From assembly GCA_903895695.1 (NCBI GenBank), contig CAITUY010000001.1:1-64000 (forward strand): 64,000 nucleotides of DNA, in the 5' to 3' direction. The position numbers were made by a program, and so were the translations under genes. This DNA comes from an uncultured bacterium. Lineage in GTDB: Bacteria; Verrucomicrobiota; Kiritimatiellia; CAIKKV01; CAITUY01. This document shows, piece after piece, positions 1-9,711 of the stretch (positions within the stretch are counted from its first letter, which is position 1; each line of letters begins with the position of its first letter). Below the pieces are notes generated by a model, which searched no databases, was not told where the DNA came from, and was given only the letters and a program-made list of their open reading frames with translations.

Positions 1-539
1 TCAGTTTCGTGATCATGATGTTCAACGTCCCCATTCCGGGGGGATCAACGGGGCATGCCGTGGGCGGCGTGCTGGTGGCGATCTTGCTCGGGCCCTGGGC
101 GGCCATGATTGCCATCACCGTCGCGCTGGCTATTCAGGCGCTGCTCTTTGGCGACGGCGGCATCACAGCGATCGGGGCCAACTGCTTTAACATGGCAACG
201 GTTATTCCGTTCGTCGGCTACTACACGTACCGGTTGATCGCGGGACCCGGTCAGGCGGCGTCAAACCGCCGCACGATGGCCGCCTTCATCGCCGGGTACG
301 TCGGCATCAACGTGGCCGCCCTGTGCGCCGGCGTGGAGTTCGGCCTGCAACCACACCTTTGCCACACGGCGACCGGCCAGGCGCTCTATTGCCCGTATGG
401 TCTCAGAGTCGCCGTGCCGGCGATGACCGCCGGTCACTTGCTGGTGTTCGGCTGGGTGGAGGCCCTGGTGACCGCACTGGTGGTCAAGTATCTTCAGAAA
501 CAAGCGCCGGAGATGCTGGGCCGGGAGGGCCGCTCATGA
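1..539 (+). CDS. cbiM: CbiM-type substrate-binding membrane component of an ECF cobalt/nickel importer (5' truncated)
   Basis: The reading frame is open from the first bases of the window, so the N-terminus lies outside it; the frame reads S-F-V-I-M-M into the conserved NVPIPGGSTGHAVGG segment of CbiM/NikM. The visible 179 residues are hydrophobic, with four or five membrane segments. CbiM binds Co(II) or Ni(II) in the membrane and works with CbiQ and the CbiO ATPase. The stop codon overlaps the next start as ATGA. The metal-binding N-terminal Met/His region is not visible, so cobalt and nickel cannot be separated here; the nickel enzyme LarA later in the window makes nickel plausible. Family assignment is secure. 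Confidence 0.93.
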   Translation, partial: SFVIMMFNVPIPGGSTGHAVGGVLVAILLGPWAAMIAITVALAIQALLFGDGGITAIGANCFNMATVIPFVGYYTYRLIAGPGQAASNRRTMAAFIAGYVGINVAALCAGVEFGLQPHLCHTATGQALYCPYGLRVAVPAMTAGHLLVFGWVEALVTALVVKYLQKQAPEMLGREGRS

Positions 540-871
540 AGCTGACGACGAAGTTGTGGGTCGCTCTCGGTGTCTTCATCCTGCTTTCCCCGCTCGGTCT
601 TATTCTGCCCGACCATTTCAAGGCCGGCAGCGCCTGGGGCGAGTGGGGATCGGATGAAATCCAGAAGATGGTTGGCTATGTTCCCCAAGGATTGGGGCGA
701 CTCGGCGAACTCTGGAAAGCCCCGATGCCGGACTATGCCTTCAAAGGCTGGGGAGAGAAAGGGTTGACGCACCTGAGCTTTGCGTACGTCGTCTCCGCCA
801 TTCTTGGCGTTGCGGCGATCACCCTTGTGGCGTGGGCGATCGGCAAGTGCCTGGCAAAGAAAGGCGAGTGA
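536..871 (+). CDS. PDGLE-domain membrane protein, CbiN-like accessory of the Co/Ni importer
   Basis: This 111-residue protein has two membrane segments, roughly residues 6-24 and 84-104, separated by an exported loop of about 60 residues. The segment SPLGLILPDHFKAGSAWGEW resembles the PDGLE/CbiN accessory domain, which assists metal loading of CbiM. The ATG at 536 overlaps the stop of cbiM, so the two are translationally coupled. It sits between cbiM and cbiQ as in the cbiMNQO or nikMNQO order. A role as a small accessory subunit is inferred from family and position. Confidence 0.8.
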   Translation: MKLTTKLWVALGVFILLSPLGLILPDHFKAGSAWGEWGSDEIQKMVGYVPQGLGRLGELWKAPMPDYAFKGWGEKGLTHLSFAYVVSAILGVAAITLVAWAIGKCLAKKGE

Positions 872-876
872 GGTCG

Positions 877-1707
877 ATGGCGGGGAAGGATTTCGCAGAG
901 CGCTCCATCCGGGGCGCTCTGACTTTTTTCAGGGAGGCGATTTTTGCCGACGAGACGGCCGGGCTGCCGGGCGTTTTGCAGTCTCTAGATCCAAGGGTCA
1001 AGATCGTCATGGTCCTGCTTGGGCTCCTCCTCGTGCTGTTCACGCGGAGTCTCGCGGTTTTGGGCGTTCTTTATCTGCTGTCCGTCTTGCTGGCAGCGGT
1101 CTCACGGATCAAGTTGGGCTCTTTTCTGAAGAGGACCTGGATCTTCATCCCCCTGTTTTCCCTTTTGATCGCCATCCCGGCGATGTTCAGCTTCGTCTCC
1201 CCGGGGGAATCGATCCTGTCGGCTGGCGCCTTTCACATTACACGGCAGGGCGTGATGTCGGCCGGCTTCTTCGTGGGGCGAGTCCTGGCGTCGGTATCGC
1301 TCGTGGTGCTGTTGAGCATGACAACGCGACACTTCGACTTGCTCAAGGCCTTGCGCTGCTTCGGTATTCCGCACCTGTTCGTGATGGTTCTCGGGATGTG
1401 TTACCGCTACCTTTATCTTTTCGTCGAGATGGTGGAGAACACGCACCGCGCTATCAAGAGTCGGGTCGGTTCGCGGATCCATTATCGAAAGGGGCAACGG
1501 GTTGTGGCCTGGAACATCGCGCATCTCTGGATGCGCTCGTATGCAATGAACGAACAGGTGTATCATGCCATGGTTTCGCGCGGATTCCGGGGCGAACCCG
1601 TGGCGTTGGATCGTTTTCGAACCCGGCCGCGTGACTGGTGCTGGTTGCTCGCCGCCGTTGCCGTGATGCTGTTATTGGGATATGTGGAGCACAGGACCCG
1701 GGCATGA
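877..1707 (+). CDS. cbiQ: CbiQ-type transmembrane (T) component of the ECF Co/Ni importer
   Basis: The 276-residue product carries the CbiQ/EcfT pattern: an N-terminal amphipathic stretch, four to five membrane helices, and the cytoplasmic coupling motifs SRVGSRIHYRKGQ and AMVSRGFRGE, which contact the ATPase. ATG at 877 was chosen over an in-frame GTG 45 bases upstream because it follows the previous stop by five bases. The last codon overlaps the ATG of cbiO (ATGA). It transmits ATP hydrolysis by CbiO to CbiM. Confidence 0.92.
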   Translation: MAGKDFAERSIRGALTFFREAIFADETAGLPGVLQSLDPRVKIVMVLLGLLLVLFTRSLAVLGVLYLLSVLLAAVSRIKLGSFLKRTWIFIPLFSLLIAIPAMFSFVSPGESILSAGAFHITRQGVMSAGFFVGRVLASVSLVVLLSMTTRHFDLLKALRCFGIPHLFVMVLGMCYRYLYLFVEMVENTHRAIKSRVGSRIHYRKGQRVVAWNIAHLWMRSYAMNEQVYHAMVSRGFRGEPVALDRFRTRPRDWCWLLAAVAVMLLLGYVEHRTRA

Positions 1708-2516
1708 AGCCGCTCGGAATAACAGGCGGGCCGCTGTTCGAGTGCCGTGACGTCCACTACGCTTACCAGGGCAGGATACCCGCTCTCCGCGGGATTGACA
1801 TGACGCTTTCGCGCGGTGAAAGAATCGCCTTTCTGGGGGCGAACGGGTCGGGCAAATCGACGCTCCTGAGCCTGCTGGACGGTCTCATCTTTCCCGACAT
1901 GGGAACCATCCTGTACGCAGGCCGGGTCCTGACGGAAGCGGCCTTCCTTGACGAAGCGTTCACCCTCGAGTTCCGGAAGAATGTCGGGCTGGTGTTTCAG
2001 AACCCAGACGTCCAACTCTTCTGCCCCACGGTCCGCGAGGACATCGCGTTCGGGCCGCTCCAGTTGGGCATGGATGAAACAACGGTCAAGACCCGGCTGG
2101 AAGCGCTGGTGGAAACGTTCGGCATCTCCCCGCTCCTGGACCGCTCGCCGCATCAGTTGAGCGTGGGCGAAAAACGCAAGGTGGCGTTTGCCACGGTGCT
2201 GGCCATCGATCCGCACGTGCTTTTGCTGGACGAACCCACGGCGGGGCTGGATCCCCTCACCAGCACACACCTGATCGAGATGCTGGCGACCGCTGCCGGT
2301 ACCGGCAAGACCATCGTTACGGCCACCCATGATCTGCACATTCTCGAGGATATTGCCGACAAGGTCTATGTCTTCGGGCAGGACCGGCGAATGGCGGCCT
2401 GTGGCACTCCGGCTGAGATCCTGGCGGATACGGCGCTGCTGCAGGCCAACAACCTCATCCACCGGCATTCGCACCATGCGCGGGATCACCGGCTGATGAG
2501 AACCCCCCAGGTCTGA
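1704..2516 (+). CDS. cbiO: CbiO-type ATPase of the ECF Co/Ni importer
   Basis: This 270-residue ABC ATPase has Walker A GANGSGKST at residues 45-53, a Q-loop in LVFQNPDVQLF, the signature LSVGEKRK, Walker B LLLDEPTAGLD and the switch histidine in TATHD. The FQNPDVQLF segment is typical of ECF-type ATPases. It starts inside the stop of cbiQ (ATGA) and ends the four-gene operon. It energises metal uptake through CbiM/CbiQ. No terminator is evident in the 73-base gap that follows, but a short palindrome lies there. Confidence 0.94.
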   Translation: MKPLGITGGPLFECRDVHYAYQGRIPALRGIDMTLSRGERIAFLGANGSGKSTLLSLLDGLIFPDMGTILYAGRVLTEAAFLDEAFTLEFRKNVGLVFQNPDVQLFCPTVREDIAFGPLQLGMDETTVKTRLEALVETFGISPLLDRSPHQLSVGEKRKVAFATVLAIDPHVLLLDEPTAGLDPLTSTHLIEMLATAAGTGKTIVTATHDLHILEDIADKVYVFGQDRRMAACGTPAEILADTALLQANNLIHRHSHHARDHRLMRTPQV

Positions 2517-2541
2517 CACTGCGCGTCCCTTGTGGACGGAT

Positions 2542-2559
2542 TTGGCATCGCCATGCCAA
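2542..2559. promoter_or_regulatory. Perfect 7-bp inverted repeat between cbiO and the next gene
   Basis: The sequence TTGGCAT-CGCC-ATGCCAA is a perfect palindrome with a 4-base centre. It lies 26 bases after the cbiO stop and 31 bases before the ATG of the secreted protein. There is no T-run, so it looks more like an operator or RNA hairpin than an intrinsic terminator. No known regulator is assigned. Confidence 0.4.
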
Positions 2560-2589
2560 CCCCCAATGTGCTAGCTTTAGTGTTAGCTT

Positions 2590-5500
2590 ATGCGCACGGG
2601 CCAACAGATGGGCGGATGGAAGCTTGGGGTCGGGCGAGCTTTGCTCCTGGCTGTCCTGTGTATCATCCCGGCGACCCTTCGTGCCGATGTCCCCTACGCG
2701 CCGGTAATGATCTATTACGATCAGACGAACGCAGTCGATAATGGCGGCAAAATCGGGGTTAATGCCCTGCGTAATCTGCTGGGCCACTTCAAGACCACGG
2801 TCGAGTTTACGAATGTTGCCTCCTACACGACGGGGCAACTCAAACGTTACATGGCGGTGTTCTACATCGGCTCCGCGTTTGACCCGACGAATATTCCGGG
2901 CGCGTTTCTGAACGATGTCATGGCGTCGACCACCACGGTCGTGTGGTTGCACTACAATCTCTGGCAATTGCCCAACGTCACCTCGGGCGCCAACCGCTTG
3001 GGCATCCACTACACCGATGGTAACGTTGCGAATGGCTACAGCGCCGTTTACTATAAGAGCAACGGCCTCGCCAAGATTGATGACTTGGTGCAGATCTCGG
3101 TGTCCAATTTCGTCCTGAAACTGGCTATCGCAACCAACACGGCCAAGCATTTGACCTCGCCATATGCCGTGCGGGCGTCGAACTTCTGGTACATCGCCGA
3201 CGATCCGCTCACAACCCAGCAGTTGGGCGACCGCAGTCTCGTGCTCGCCGATCTGCTGCACGACATACTGGGGTCGGGAACGAATTTCAGCCATCGCGGT
3301 CTGGCCCGCATCGAGGATATCGCGCCGGCCTTGACCGACACGAGTGCCGTGGCGGCCGTCAGCACGGCTTTGCGCGGTCTGGGCATAAACGCGACGTTTG
3401 GCATCATTCCGCGCTACCGGGATCCGCAAGGAACATACACGAACCAAGGCTATCCGGCCGACCTGAGCATGTCGGATAATCGTGGGTTCCTGCGGGTCCT
3501 GTGCGGCGTCCAGCGCGACGGCGGCGAGTTCACGGACCACGGCTACACGCACGAGAGCGGCGATGCCGAGAGCGGCAGCGGCTACGAGTTTTGGTGTACG
3601 AACACGGCCTCACCACTCGCCTACGACTCCTGGGACTGGTGTGCCGGACGGGTGACGAATGGCCTGTCGGAACTGTTGAGGTCAGCCTTTCCGGTCACCT
3701 GCTGGGAGACGGTCCACTACGAGGCGGCGTTGGACGACTACCCCGCTTTTTCCGAGACGTATCGTTACTCGCACGAACGGGCGCGCGTGTTTGCGGCTTT
3801 CGCGGACGGCGTGAGCAAGTCCAATTTGAGCGCCGTGTCGGCGACCAACCCGAGCTACAGCGACCAGTGGTTTCCCTACGTCATCCAAAAGAGTTGTTAC
3901 GGCAATACCTTCCTGCCGGAGAATATCGACCGCTTTTCCACATCCGGTACGGACGGCAACGGCATGGCTCTGTCCGTCTCCAATAAGATTCTCTATGCCA
4001 AGCGGCTGAGTGTCGTGCGTGACGCGGTGGTTGGATTCTACTTTCATCCCCAGTATGGCGTGGCGAATCTCACGAACATCGTGCGGCAAGTCGCGAGCGT
4101 GGGTTACACCTTCGTCTCCGACCTCGCGCTCTCCCGGGACGAACCGGTGGCCCTCTACACGAATGCCGCCTGGGCGGCCAGCAATACGAATCGTATCTTC
4201 AAGACGGCCACGAATCTCACCGCTGATCTAGTCGTGGGCGACGCCGGCGGCAGCAACCGGGTGACGATAACGAACGGGATTGCGGTCGCGAACGAGGAGG
4301 CACTGCTGGGCCTGCAAACGGCCTCGCGCTCCAACCTCGTCACTGTGGCCAACCCGGGCTCGGCGTGGACGAGCCGGCGCATCCTCTCCGTGGGCCGGCA
4401 CGGGCCGGCGAACGCCGTCACGGTGCGGAATGGCGGCAGCGTTCGGGCGTTGGAGACCGTTCTGGGCTTCTATCCCGACTCGTCCGGCAATACCGCGACC
4501 GTCAGCGATGCCACCTCGGTGTGGAGTAATCGCTATGGGTTCACGATCGGATACGGGTCCGCCTCGAACAGGCTGACTGTGTCGGCGGGCGCCCGCGTCT
4601 CGGGCGAATACGGCGAGCTCGGCGCCACGACCAATGCGAACAGCAATGTCGTCACGATCACGGACTCCGGTTCGGTCTGGAGCAACAGCCAGTACGTGGT
4701 CGTCGGCAATGCGGGCGCCGCGAATACTTTGACGATCCAGTCGTCCGGGCTGGTCAGCAGCGCGTTCGGCCTGATCGGCGCGCGCTCGACGGCCGCCTCA
4801 AATGCCGTTCAGGTGACCGGACTTGGCGCGTGCTGGACGAACACCGCCGGACTCTTCGTCGGCATCGACGCTGGCCACAACAGCCTGGTGGTTTCGAACG
4901 GTGGTACGGTCGCGTGCGGGAGTGCCGTGGTGGGCGATTTCGACAAAGGGGTCGGGAACCGGATCGACGTTCAGGGCGGGAACGCGACTTTCCGGGTACA
5001 GCAAGACTTGACGATCGGGGGCGACGGTTCGAGTAACGTCGTGCATGTCGGCCAGGGTGGCGTTGCGCAGTGCGGCTCGATCACCGTGGGCCGGGACGCG
5101 CCGGGGCCGGGCAACGAACTCATCGTCGACGGGGGGAGCGTCACGGCGACCGGCGCCGTCCAAGTGTTCGTCGGTCGCCTCACCCTGACCAACGGCTCTC
5201 TGCAAGTCGATACGGTCGTCCTGGCGTCGGGCAGCACACTGAGCCTGGCCCCAGGATTCGACTGGCGGGCCGGCGCCCTGACGCTGCCCGGCAACTTCAG
5301 TTATTCCGGTACCAATGCCGGCCCCGGTCTCTTGCATGCGACGTTATCTTTCGCCACCGGTGGAGTGCATCGGCTGGAGTTGGATGCCCAGGACCGCGGC
5401 GCCAGTTTGGCCGGGTTTTCCGACAACCGCGCGCTGGGAGCCCTGGACGTCGAAAGCGCGGCGACGGTCACCAACGTCTGCTATGTCTGGGCGTTGTCCG

Positions 5501-5853
5501 GCGCGGGCGTGCTGACGATCAGCCCCGGCGCCCGCGTTTACTATGTGAGCACGAATGCCTGGCACGGTGCGGTCGTCCTGCAGGGGAGCGGCGCTTTCGT
5601 GCAGGTCCCCGTGCGACTCGACGCCCTGACGCGGCCGACGGCGTCGACCGTCCAGTTGGCGTGGCCGTCGGCGTCGGGGCTGACCTTCAATGTGGAGTGG
5701 GCCGCCCGGCTGTTCCCGGCGTCGCCGTTCCTAAACGCCACCAGTCTCCTCAGCGGATCCACCACGCAGACTTGGACCGACTTCGGCGACACGAACCGGC
5801 CGCCGCCCAGTAGCGTCACACAGCGGTTTTACCGCATCAACGCCGCTCCGTGA
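2590..5853 (+). CDS. Large secreted DUF2334/polysaccharide-deacetylase-like protein with autotransporter-passenger-like repeats
   Basis: The 1087-residue protein opens with a signal peptide (hydrophobic LLLAVLCIIPATLRA, near residues 18-32). The first ~540 residues include HRGLARIEDIAPALTD and a TDHGYTHESGD segment, resembling DUF2334-like deacetylase folds. From about residue 555 to 900 there are tandem modules of ~50 residues with the pattern 'GxxGxxNxLTIxxGGxV', as in beta-helical passenger domains. The end has VQLAWPSASGLTFNVEW and RFYRI, a module common in Verrucomicrobia-type exported proteins. No membrane beta-barrel follows, so it is not a classical autotransporter. ATG 2590 lacks a clear ribosome site; M7 at 2608 is an alternative. 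Substrate unknown; probably acts at the cell surface. It overlaps the convergent gene by 17 bases. Confidence 0.75.
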   Translation: MRTGQQMGGWKLGVGRALLLAVLCIIPATLRADVPYAPVMIYYDQTNAVDNGGKIGVNALRNLLGHFKTTVEFTNVASYTTGQLKRYMAVFYIGSAFDPTNIPGAFLNDVMASTTTVVWLHYNLWQLPNVTSGANRLGIHYTDGNVANGYSAVYYKSNGLAKIDDLVQISVSNFVLKLAIATNTAKHLTSPYAVRASNFWYIADDPLTTQQLGDRSLVLADLLHDILGSGTNFSHRGLARIEDIAPALTDTSAVAAVSTALRGLGINATFGIIPRYRDPQGTYTNQGYPADLSMSDNRGFLRVLCGVQRDGGEFTDHGYTHESGDAESGSGYEFWCTNTASPLAYDSWDWCAGRVTNGLSELLRSAFPVTCWETVHYEAALDDYPAFSETYRYSHERARVFAAFADGVSKSNLSAVSATNPSYSDQWFPYVIQKSCYGNTFLPENIDRFSTSGTDGNGMALSVSNKILYAKRLSVVRDAVVGFYFHPQYGVANLTNIVRQVASVGYTFVSDLALSRDEPVALYTNAAWAASNTNRIFKTATNLTADLVVGDAGGSNRVTITNGIAVANEEALLGLQTASRSNLVTVANPGSAWTSRRILSVGRHGPANAVTVRNGGSVRALETVLGFYPDSSGNTATVSDATSVWSNRYGFTIGYGSASNRLTVSAGARVSGEYGELGATTNANSNVVTITDSGSVWSNSQYVVVGNAGAANTLTIQSSGLVSSAFGLIGARSTAASNAVQVTGLGACWTNTAGLFVGIDAGHNSLVVSNGGTVACGSAVVGDFDKGVGNRIDVQGGNATFRVQQDLTIGGDGSSNVVHVGQGGVAQCGSITVGRDAPGPGNELIVDGGSVTATGAVQVFVGRLTLTNGSLQVDTVVLASGSTLSLAPGFDWRAGALTLPGNFSYSGTNAGPGLLHATLSFATGGVHRLELDAQDRGASLAGFSDNRALGALDVESAATVTNVCYVWALSGAGVLTISPGARVYYVSTNAWHGAVVLQGSGAFVQVPVRLDALTRPTASTVQLAWPSASGLTFNVEWAARLFPASPFLNATSLLSGSTTQTWTDFGDTNRPPPSSVTQRFYRINAAP

Positions 5854-8800
5854 GGCCTTCCTCCGCCTTCAATACGAGGGTGCGCCATTGCTTTCGGGAG
5901 AGCGCCTCATCGAGTTCCAGCAACTCCCTGTAACGCGCTGCCGGCACGATGGCCGGCCCCCTCAGTGCGTGGGCCTCCACGACCACGGTGCGGCCCTCCT
6001 TGCGCTCTTCGACACGCGCCTGAGCGCTCAGGTCGAGTCCGGCCCCGGCTGCATCTTGCACGCGGGTGTCCGCCGGCAGGTATTCCACCCGATAGCCTGC
6101 GGGAATGGCGATTTCCAGCGTGAGCTTCTTTTCGTATCGGTTGTAAAGCAACAGCGGATTCGCGCGGGTGTCGGCCTTTACGTCGAGCACGGTATCGAGA
6201 AACTCCGGGAAGGTGCCGTACAGATAGCCTGCGTCAGCCACCGCATAACGCGGCAGGCGCACGGCAAACTCGATCACCCCGGGATAAACGGCGAAGTCCG
6301 TCGTCAAGGCGCCGTTTGTTTCCGCACCTTGCGATAGCAAGGCGATCAACTCCTGGTGATAGCGACGCCGCTCCTCGGGAGTCATCTCGGCGAAACGTTT
6401 GTGTTCCGTCCCGAAGGCGGTTCCGTACAGGCATTGCCGTTTCTTGAGCAGCACATCGCCGCTGGGCTCGATCGTAAGCCAATAGCGGGCTTCGGCGACG
6501 TCCGGCCTGGCTGGAACTACTTCCGCGATGGCGCCCGAGGGCAGGAACAGACCCAAGGCGCCGGCATGAGGCGTGGCGCCGAGGGCCGCGTATTGATCGG
6601 TGTCGTTCAAGTAGATCCAGCGCTCCGTTTTGTCTGACGCGGCGTGGTCGCGCACTCGCACGAGCACCTGGCCGAACACACCCGCGGAGGGCAGGGCGCC
6701 CACGCGCGCGGCCAGTTCGGCGATCGCCGGCGTGGACGAGGCCAGAACGAATTCGGGGTCGAACCCGGCGGCATCGAGCATGGCGTAGAACAGGACCGCG
6801 CGGTCGGTCGTGTTGCCATAGCCGTCGCGGAGCGTCTGATCCGCAGGCGTGATCCGGTCCTGCGGCATGTCCGCAAGGCCCGGTTCGGTCTCGCGTACGC
6901 GCAGGGCGATGAAATCGCGGATCGCCGTCAGTTTGGCCGGATCGCTCTTCTCTGCGGCCGTGAGGCGCCGGGCCTCGCGGGCGGCCGTGCGCCCCTGCGC
7001 CGCCGCCGTCTTGAAGGCCTTCGTCAGCCTCCCGGCATACATCTTCCAGTCGCCGGCCGAGGCGAAGACGGTCGGATTGAAACTCCACCAGGGCGGCAGC
7101 ATATCTTCGCGTTTGGCCGGCGCCACGTCCTCGGCGGTCCATTCGACCTGAACGCGTTGCTTCACCGAGTTGGTGACGCACGTCAGGCGCAGACCGTCGC
7201 AGTTGCCGGTTGCCAGTCGCATGAGGCCCACCGGCGCCGTAATGCGGACGGTTTTGCGTTTCACCGGGTCCAGGGAGCGGAACGACTCATAGGCGGAAAA
7301 GAACGGGCGGTTCGTGCATGCCCGGGTATAGCGGTATTCGATCGTGCACCCGTTATCCACAGCCGGCAGGCTGGCCACCAGGATTTTGCCGGCGGGATAG
7401 CGACCCGCCGTGCCAACCCAGGGGGCATCCATGAGGTTGGTCTCCTTGGCGCTGATCTCCCGGCGCTTGCCGTCGGCCGACGTAACAACCGCCTGTTCCA
7501 ACCGGACCTCCTCCCATCCGGCATTGAAGCCAATCTTGAGCTCGGAGTTTTGCTTTTTGCCGGCATAGGTGAGGATTTTTTTCCGGACGGAACGCGTCTC
7601 GGTCCAGCGATGGGCATCGGCCACGTCATACGCGACCGTTTCGTCGAGCACCTGCACGTCGACGGGGTTCGCCTCGGCGGCCGCGGCGGGCAGTGCGAAA
7701 ATTGGAATTTCCCGCGCGGTGTGCTCCATTTTGGTCAGTGTGTCTTTGAGATTCCGGTACTCGGTCGGCGCGAATTCCACGGCCTTCAGCCGGAAATCCA
7801 GCGACGCCTCCAACAGGGTGTTGGTTTGGCGCAATTCGGAGCGCCAGAGGATGGAGGCATCCTCGAACGGCTCAGGCCGGGGCAGGGAAACGGCCGGCCC
7901 CACGCTATCGTCGAGATCCAAGGCGATGTGTTCCTGAACGCCGCAGGCCGTCTCGGTTTGGAGCGGATATTTGCGTTCCTGCAATCCCGTCTGGCCGACG
8001 ATGTGGTTGACGAGCCCGAGCCGGGTACCGAGGACCGGCAGGGGAAGCATGAGCGAGCGGCCATCGTCGATGAACACGTTGTCTGCCTCGTAAGCGATGC
8101 GCACGGTCAGCGTCGTGGAGACATCGGTCATGTCTGTCGGGCTGAACGCGACCTCGGTCACATGCGCGCCGGGCACGGCGCGTTCCGCGACCGTTTCGAC
8201 AAAACGCCGTCGGTCTTCCGGCTTGATCCGCACGAACCAGTCGCGATAGGTGTTGTCGTTAATGCCCTCGAAGCGCAGCACTGTCACGGCTTCCAGCCTT
8301 CGATCCGCGTTGACTCGGCCGCGTGTGTCGATGCGCATGAGGTTGGACTCAGCCGGGTCGACCGGCGAGGTCCGGAGCGGGTCGCCTTCGGGCGTGGCCA
8401 CCAGGTAACTCTTGTCGTCCAGATAGGCGGGCAGCAGTTGGGTGGTGTTCTCGTCGGTCGGATCCATGAGCGTGTAGGTTCCGGCCGCTTCCCGGACGGC
8501 CACGATGGCATGGTTGAAATACGGCTGCGCCACTTCGGGATCCTTCTTGGCGCCCGTGTCGATCAGTGTCGGGAACGCCTCGAATCCGGCCACGCACAGC
8601 ATGGCCACCAGCAGGGCGGCTTTGTCGCGGCACACGCCGTGTTGGGCGTCGAAGGTGTCCTTGGCGTCGTGCGGCTCATAGCCGGGCGCTTCCGCTTCCA
8701 CCGTAATGCCCATGTAGCGGATGTGCTGCGACACGAAAGCGAACAGCGCTTCGATCTTCCGGCGGCGGTCGTCAAGGCCCTGGGTGAGCGCTTCGACTTT

Positions 8801-9679
8801 GGCCTTCAGGGCGGGCGAGGGGACATAGTGCGGCTCGGACAAGCGCCAGTACCACCGCGAAACGCTCTGCCAATCGGGCTCGGTGCTGACCAGCAGCCGC
8901 TGGACGCACGTGTAGACGGGCGGCATGTTCGGCTCGGGGAACATGCGCGGGACGTCCCGGGCTTCCCAGCGATAGAGGAGGCGCCCATCCTTCTCGGTCA
9001 CCGAATGCGTGACTCGCCCCTTGATCTCGTCCTTCAGGGCGATACCGCGCAGCGGGCGGTTGGTCGGGGCGGTGATTTCGATCGCGCTGCGGACGATCGG
9101 TTGGGGACCTTCCAACTCCAGCCAGTCGCACCACGAGTCTTTCATTCGTGGGTGAACGATCCGGTCGAACATGACGACGTGCAGAACGTCGCCTAGTTCC
9201 AGATCCGCCACGTTGACTTGGATCAGTTTCTCGTTGGGGTTGTAGATGTTCATCGCCATGGCGCTGGAATCGATGACGATACGGCTTTGCGCCTTAACAT
9301 CCACGGACACCGTACGCCCGCCCGGCTTGATGATCTCCAGCAGAGGAATCTGGCAGTCCTCCGGTCCGCGTTGATACGGGATCGTGAACTGGCTGGTGAC
9401 GGAGAGGTGGTTGCGGCGTCCCTGCTCCGTCAGGATTTTGATATACTCCTCCTCCCACTGCGTATAGGTGCCGTCCGCGGCGTACCGGATGCGGTTCATG
9501 CCGCCGACCAGCACGTCTTCGGCGTCCGGATATTTTTCAGTCGTCACACCTTGGGCCGTTTCAAGCACGGTCGCCCGGTCGAGCATGCCGTGGGAGAAAT
9601 CCTCCCCGGCCTCGCCCGCCGCGCTCCGCAACGCGAGGCTGACGGGCATCATCATCCACAAGGCTAATCTCAGGCGCAT
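5837..9679 (-). CDS. Exported double DUF3857/transglutaminase-like protein; second catalytic copy lacks Cys and His
   Basis: The 1280-residue protein has a signal peptide and two successive DUF3857 plus transglutaminase-like units. In the first unit the catalytic Cys is visible at residue 350 in HGVCRDKAALL, with His in YFNHAIVAV and Asp in LMDPTDEN. In the second unit the aligned segment is GYGNTTDRAVLF, so Thr957 replaces Cys, and Gln replaces the His; only the Asp-region (LNDTD) remains. The second unit is therefore probably non-catalytic. GGAG lies upstream of ATG 9679. Proteins of this class are exported and often linked to polysaccharide or glycan loci, but the substrate is unknown. It converges on and overlaps the preceding gene by 17 bases. 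Confidence 0.85.
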   Translation of the reverse strand: MRLRLALWMMMPVSLALRSAAGEAGEDFSHGMLDRATVLETAQGVTTEKYPDAEDVLVGGMNRIRYAADGTYTQWEEEYIKILTEQGRRNHLSVTSQFTIPYQRGPEDCQIPLLEIIKPGGRTVSVDVKAQSRIVIDSSAMAMNIYNPNEKLIQVNVADLELGDVLHVVMFDRIVHPRMKDSWCDWLELEGPQPIVRSAIEITAPTNRPLRGIALKDEIKGRVTHSVTEKDGRLLYRWEARDVPRMFPEPNMPPVYTCVQRLLVSTEPDWQSVSRWYWRLSEPHYVPSPALKAKVEALTQGLDDRRRKIEALFAFVSQHIRYMGITVEAEAPGYEPHDAKDTFDAQHGVCRDKAALLVAMLCVAGFEAFPTLIDTGAKKDPEVAQPYFNHAIVAVREAAGTYTLMDPTDENTTQLLPAYLDDKSYLVATPEGDPLRTSPVDPAESNLMRIDTRGRVNADRRLEAVTVLRFEGINDNTYRDWFVRIKPEDRRRFVETVAERAVPGAHVTEVAFSPTDMTDVSTTLTVRIAYEADNVFIDDGRSLMLPLPVLGTRLGLVNHIVGQTGLQERKYPLQTETACGVQEHIALDLDDSVGPAVSLPRPEPFEDASILWRSELRQTNTLLEASLDFRLKAVEFAPTEYRNLKDTLTKMEHTAREIPIFALPAAAAEANPVDVQVLDETVAYDVADAHRWTETRSVRKKILTYAGKKQNSELKIGFNAGWEEVRLEQAVVTSADGKRREISAKETNLMDAPWVGTAGRYPAGKILVASLPAVDNGCTIEYRYTRACTNRPFFSAYESFRSLDPVKRKTVRITAPVGLMRLATGNCDGLRLTCVTNSVKQRVQVEWTAEDVAPAKREDMLPPWWSFNPTVFASAGDWKMYAGRLTKAFKTAAAQGRTAAREARRLTAAEKSDPAKLTAIRDFIALRVRETEPGLADMPQDRITPADQTLRDGYGNTTDRAVLFYAMLDAAGFDPEFVLASSTPAIAELAARVGALPSAGVFGQVLVRVRDHAASDKTERWIYLNDTDQYAALGATPHAGALGLFLPSGAIAEVVPARPDVAEARYWLTIEPSGDVLLKKRQCLYGTAFGTEHKRFAEMTPEERRRYHQELIALLSQGAETNGALTTDFAVYPGVIEFAVRLPRYAVADAGYLYGTFPEFLDTVLDVKADTRANPLLLYNRYEKKLTLEIAIPAGYRVEYLPADTRVQDAAGAGLDLSAQARVEERKEGRTVVVEAHALRGPAIVPAARYRELLELDEALSRKQWRTLVLKAEEGLTERR

Positions 9680-9711
9680 GGTTTCACGGCTCCATTTCTG
9701 CTGTTAGGCCC

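Noticed and set aside
2517-2589. Palindrome after cbiO as an intrinsic terminator
   Set aside because: It has only a 7-bp stem and no T-run, so an operator or minor hairpin is more likely.
6644-9196. Long open frame of 850 codons on the plus strand
   Set aside because: It is fully antisense to the DUF3857/transglutaminase gene, has no recognisable domain and reflects GC-rich codon bias on the opposite strand.
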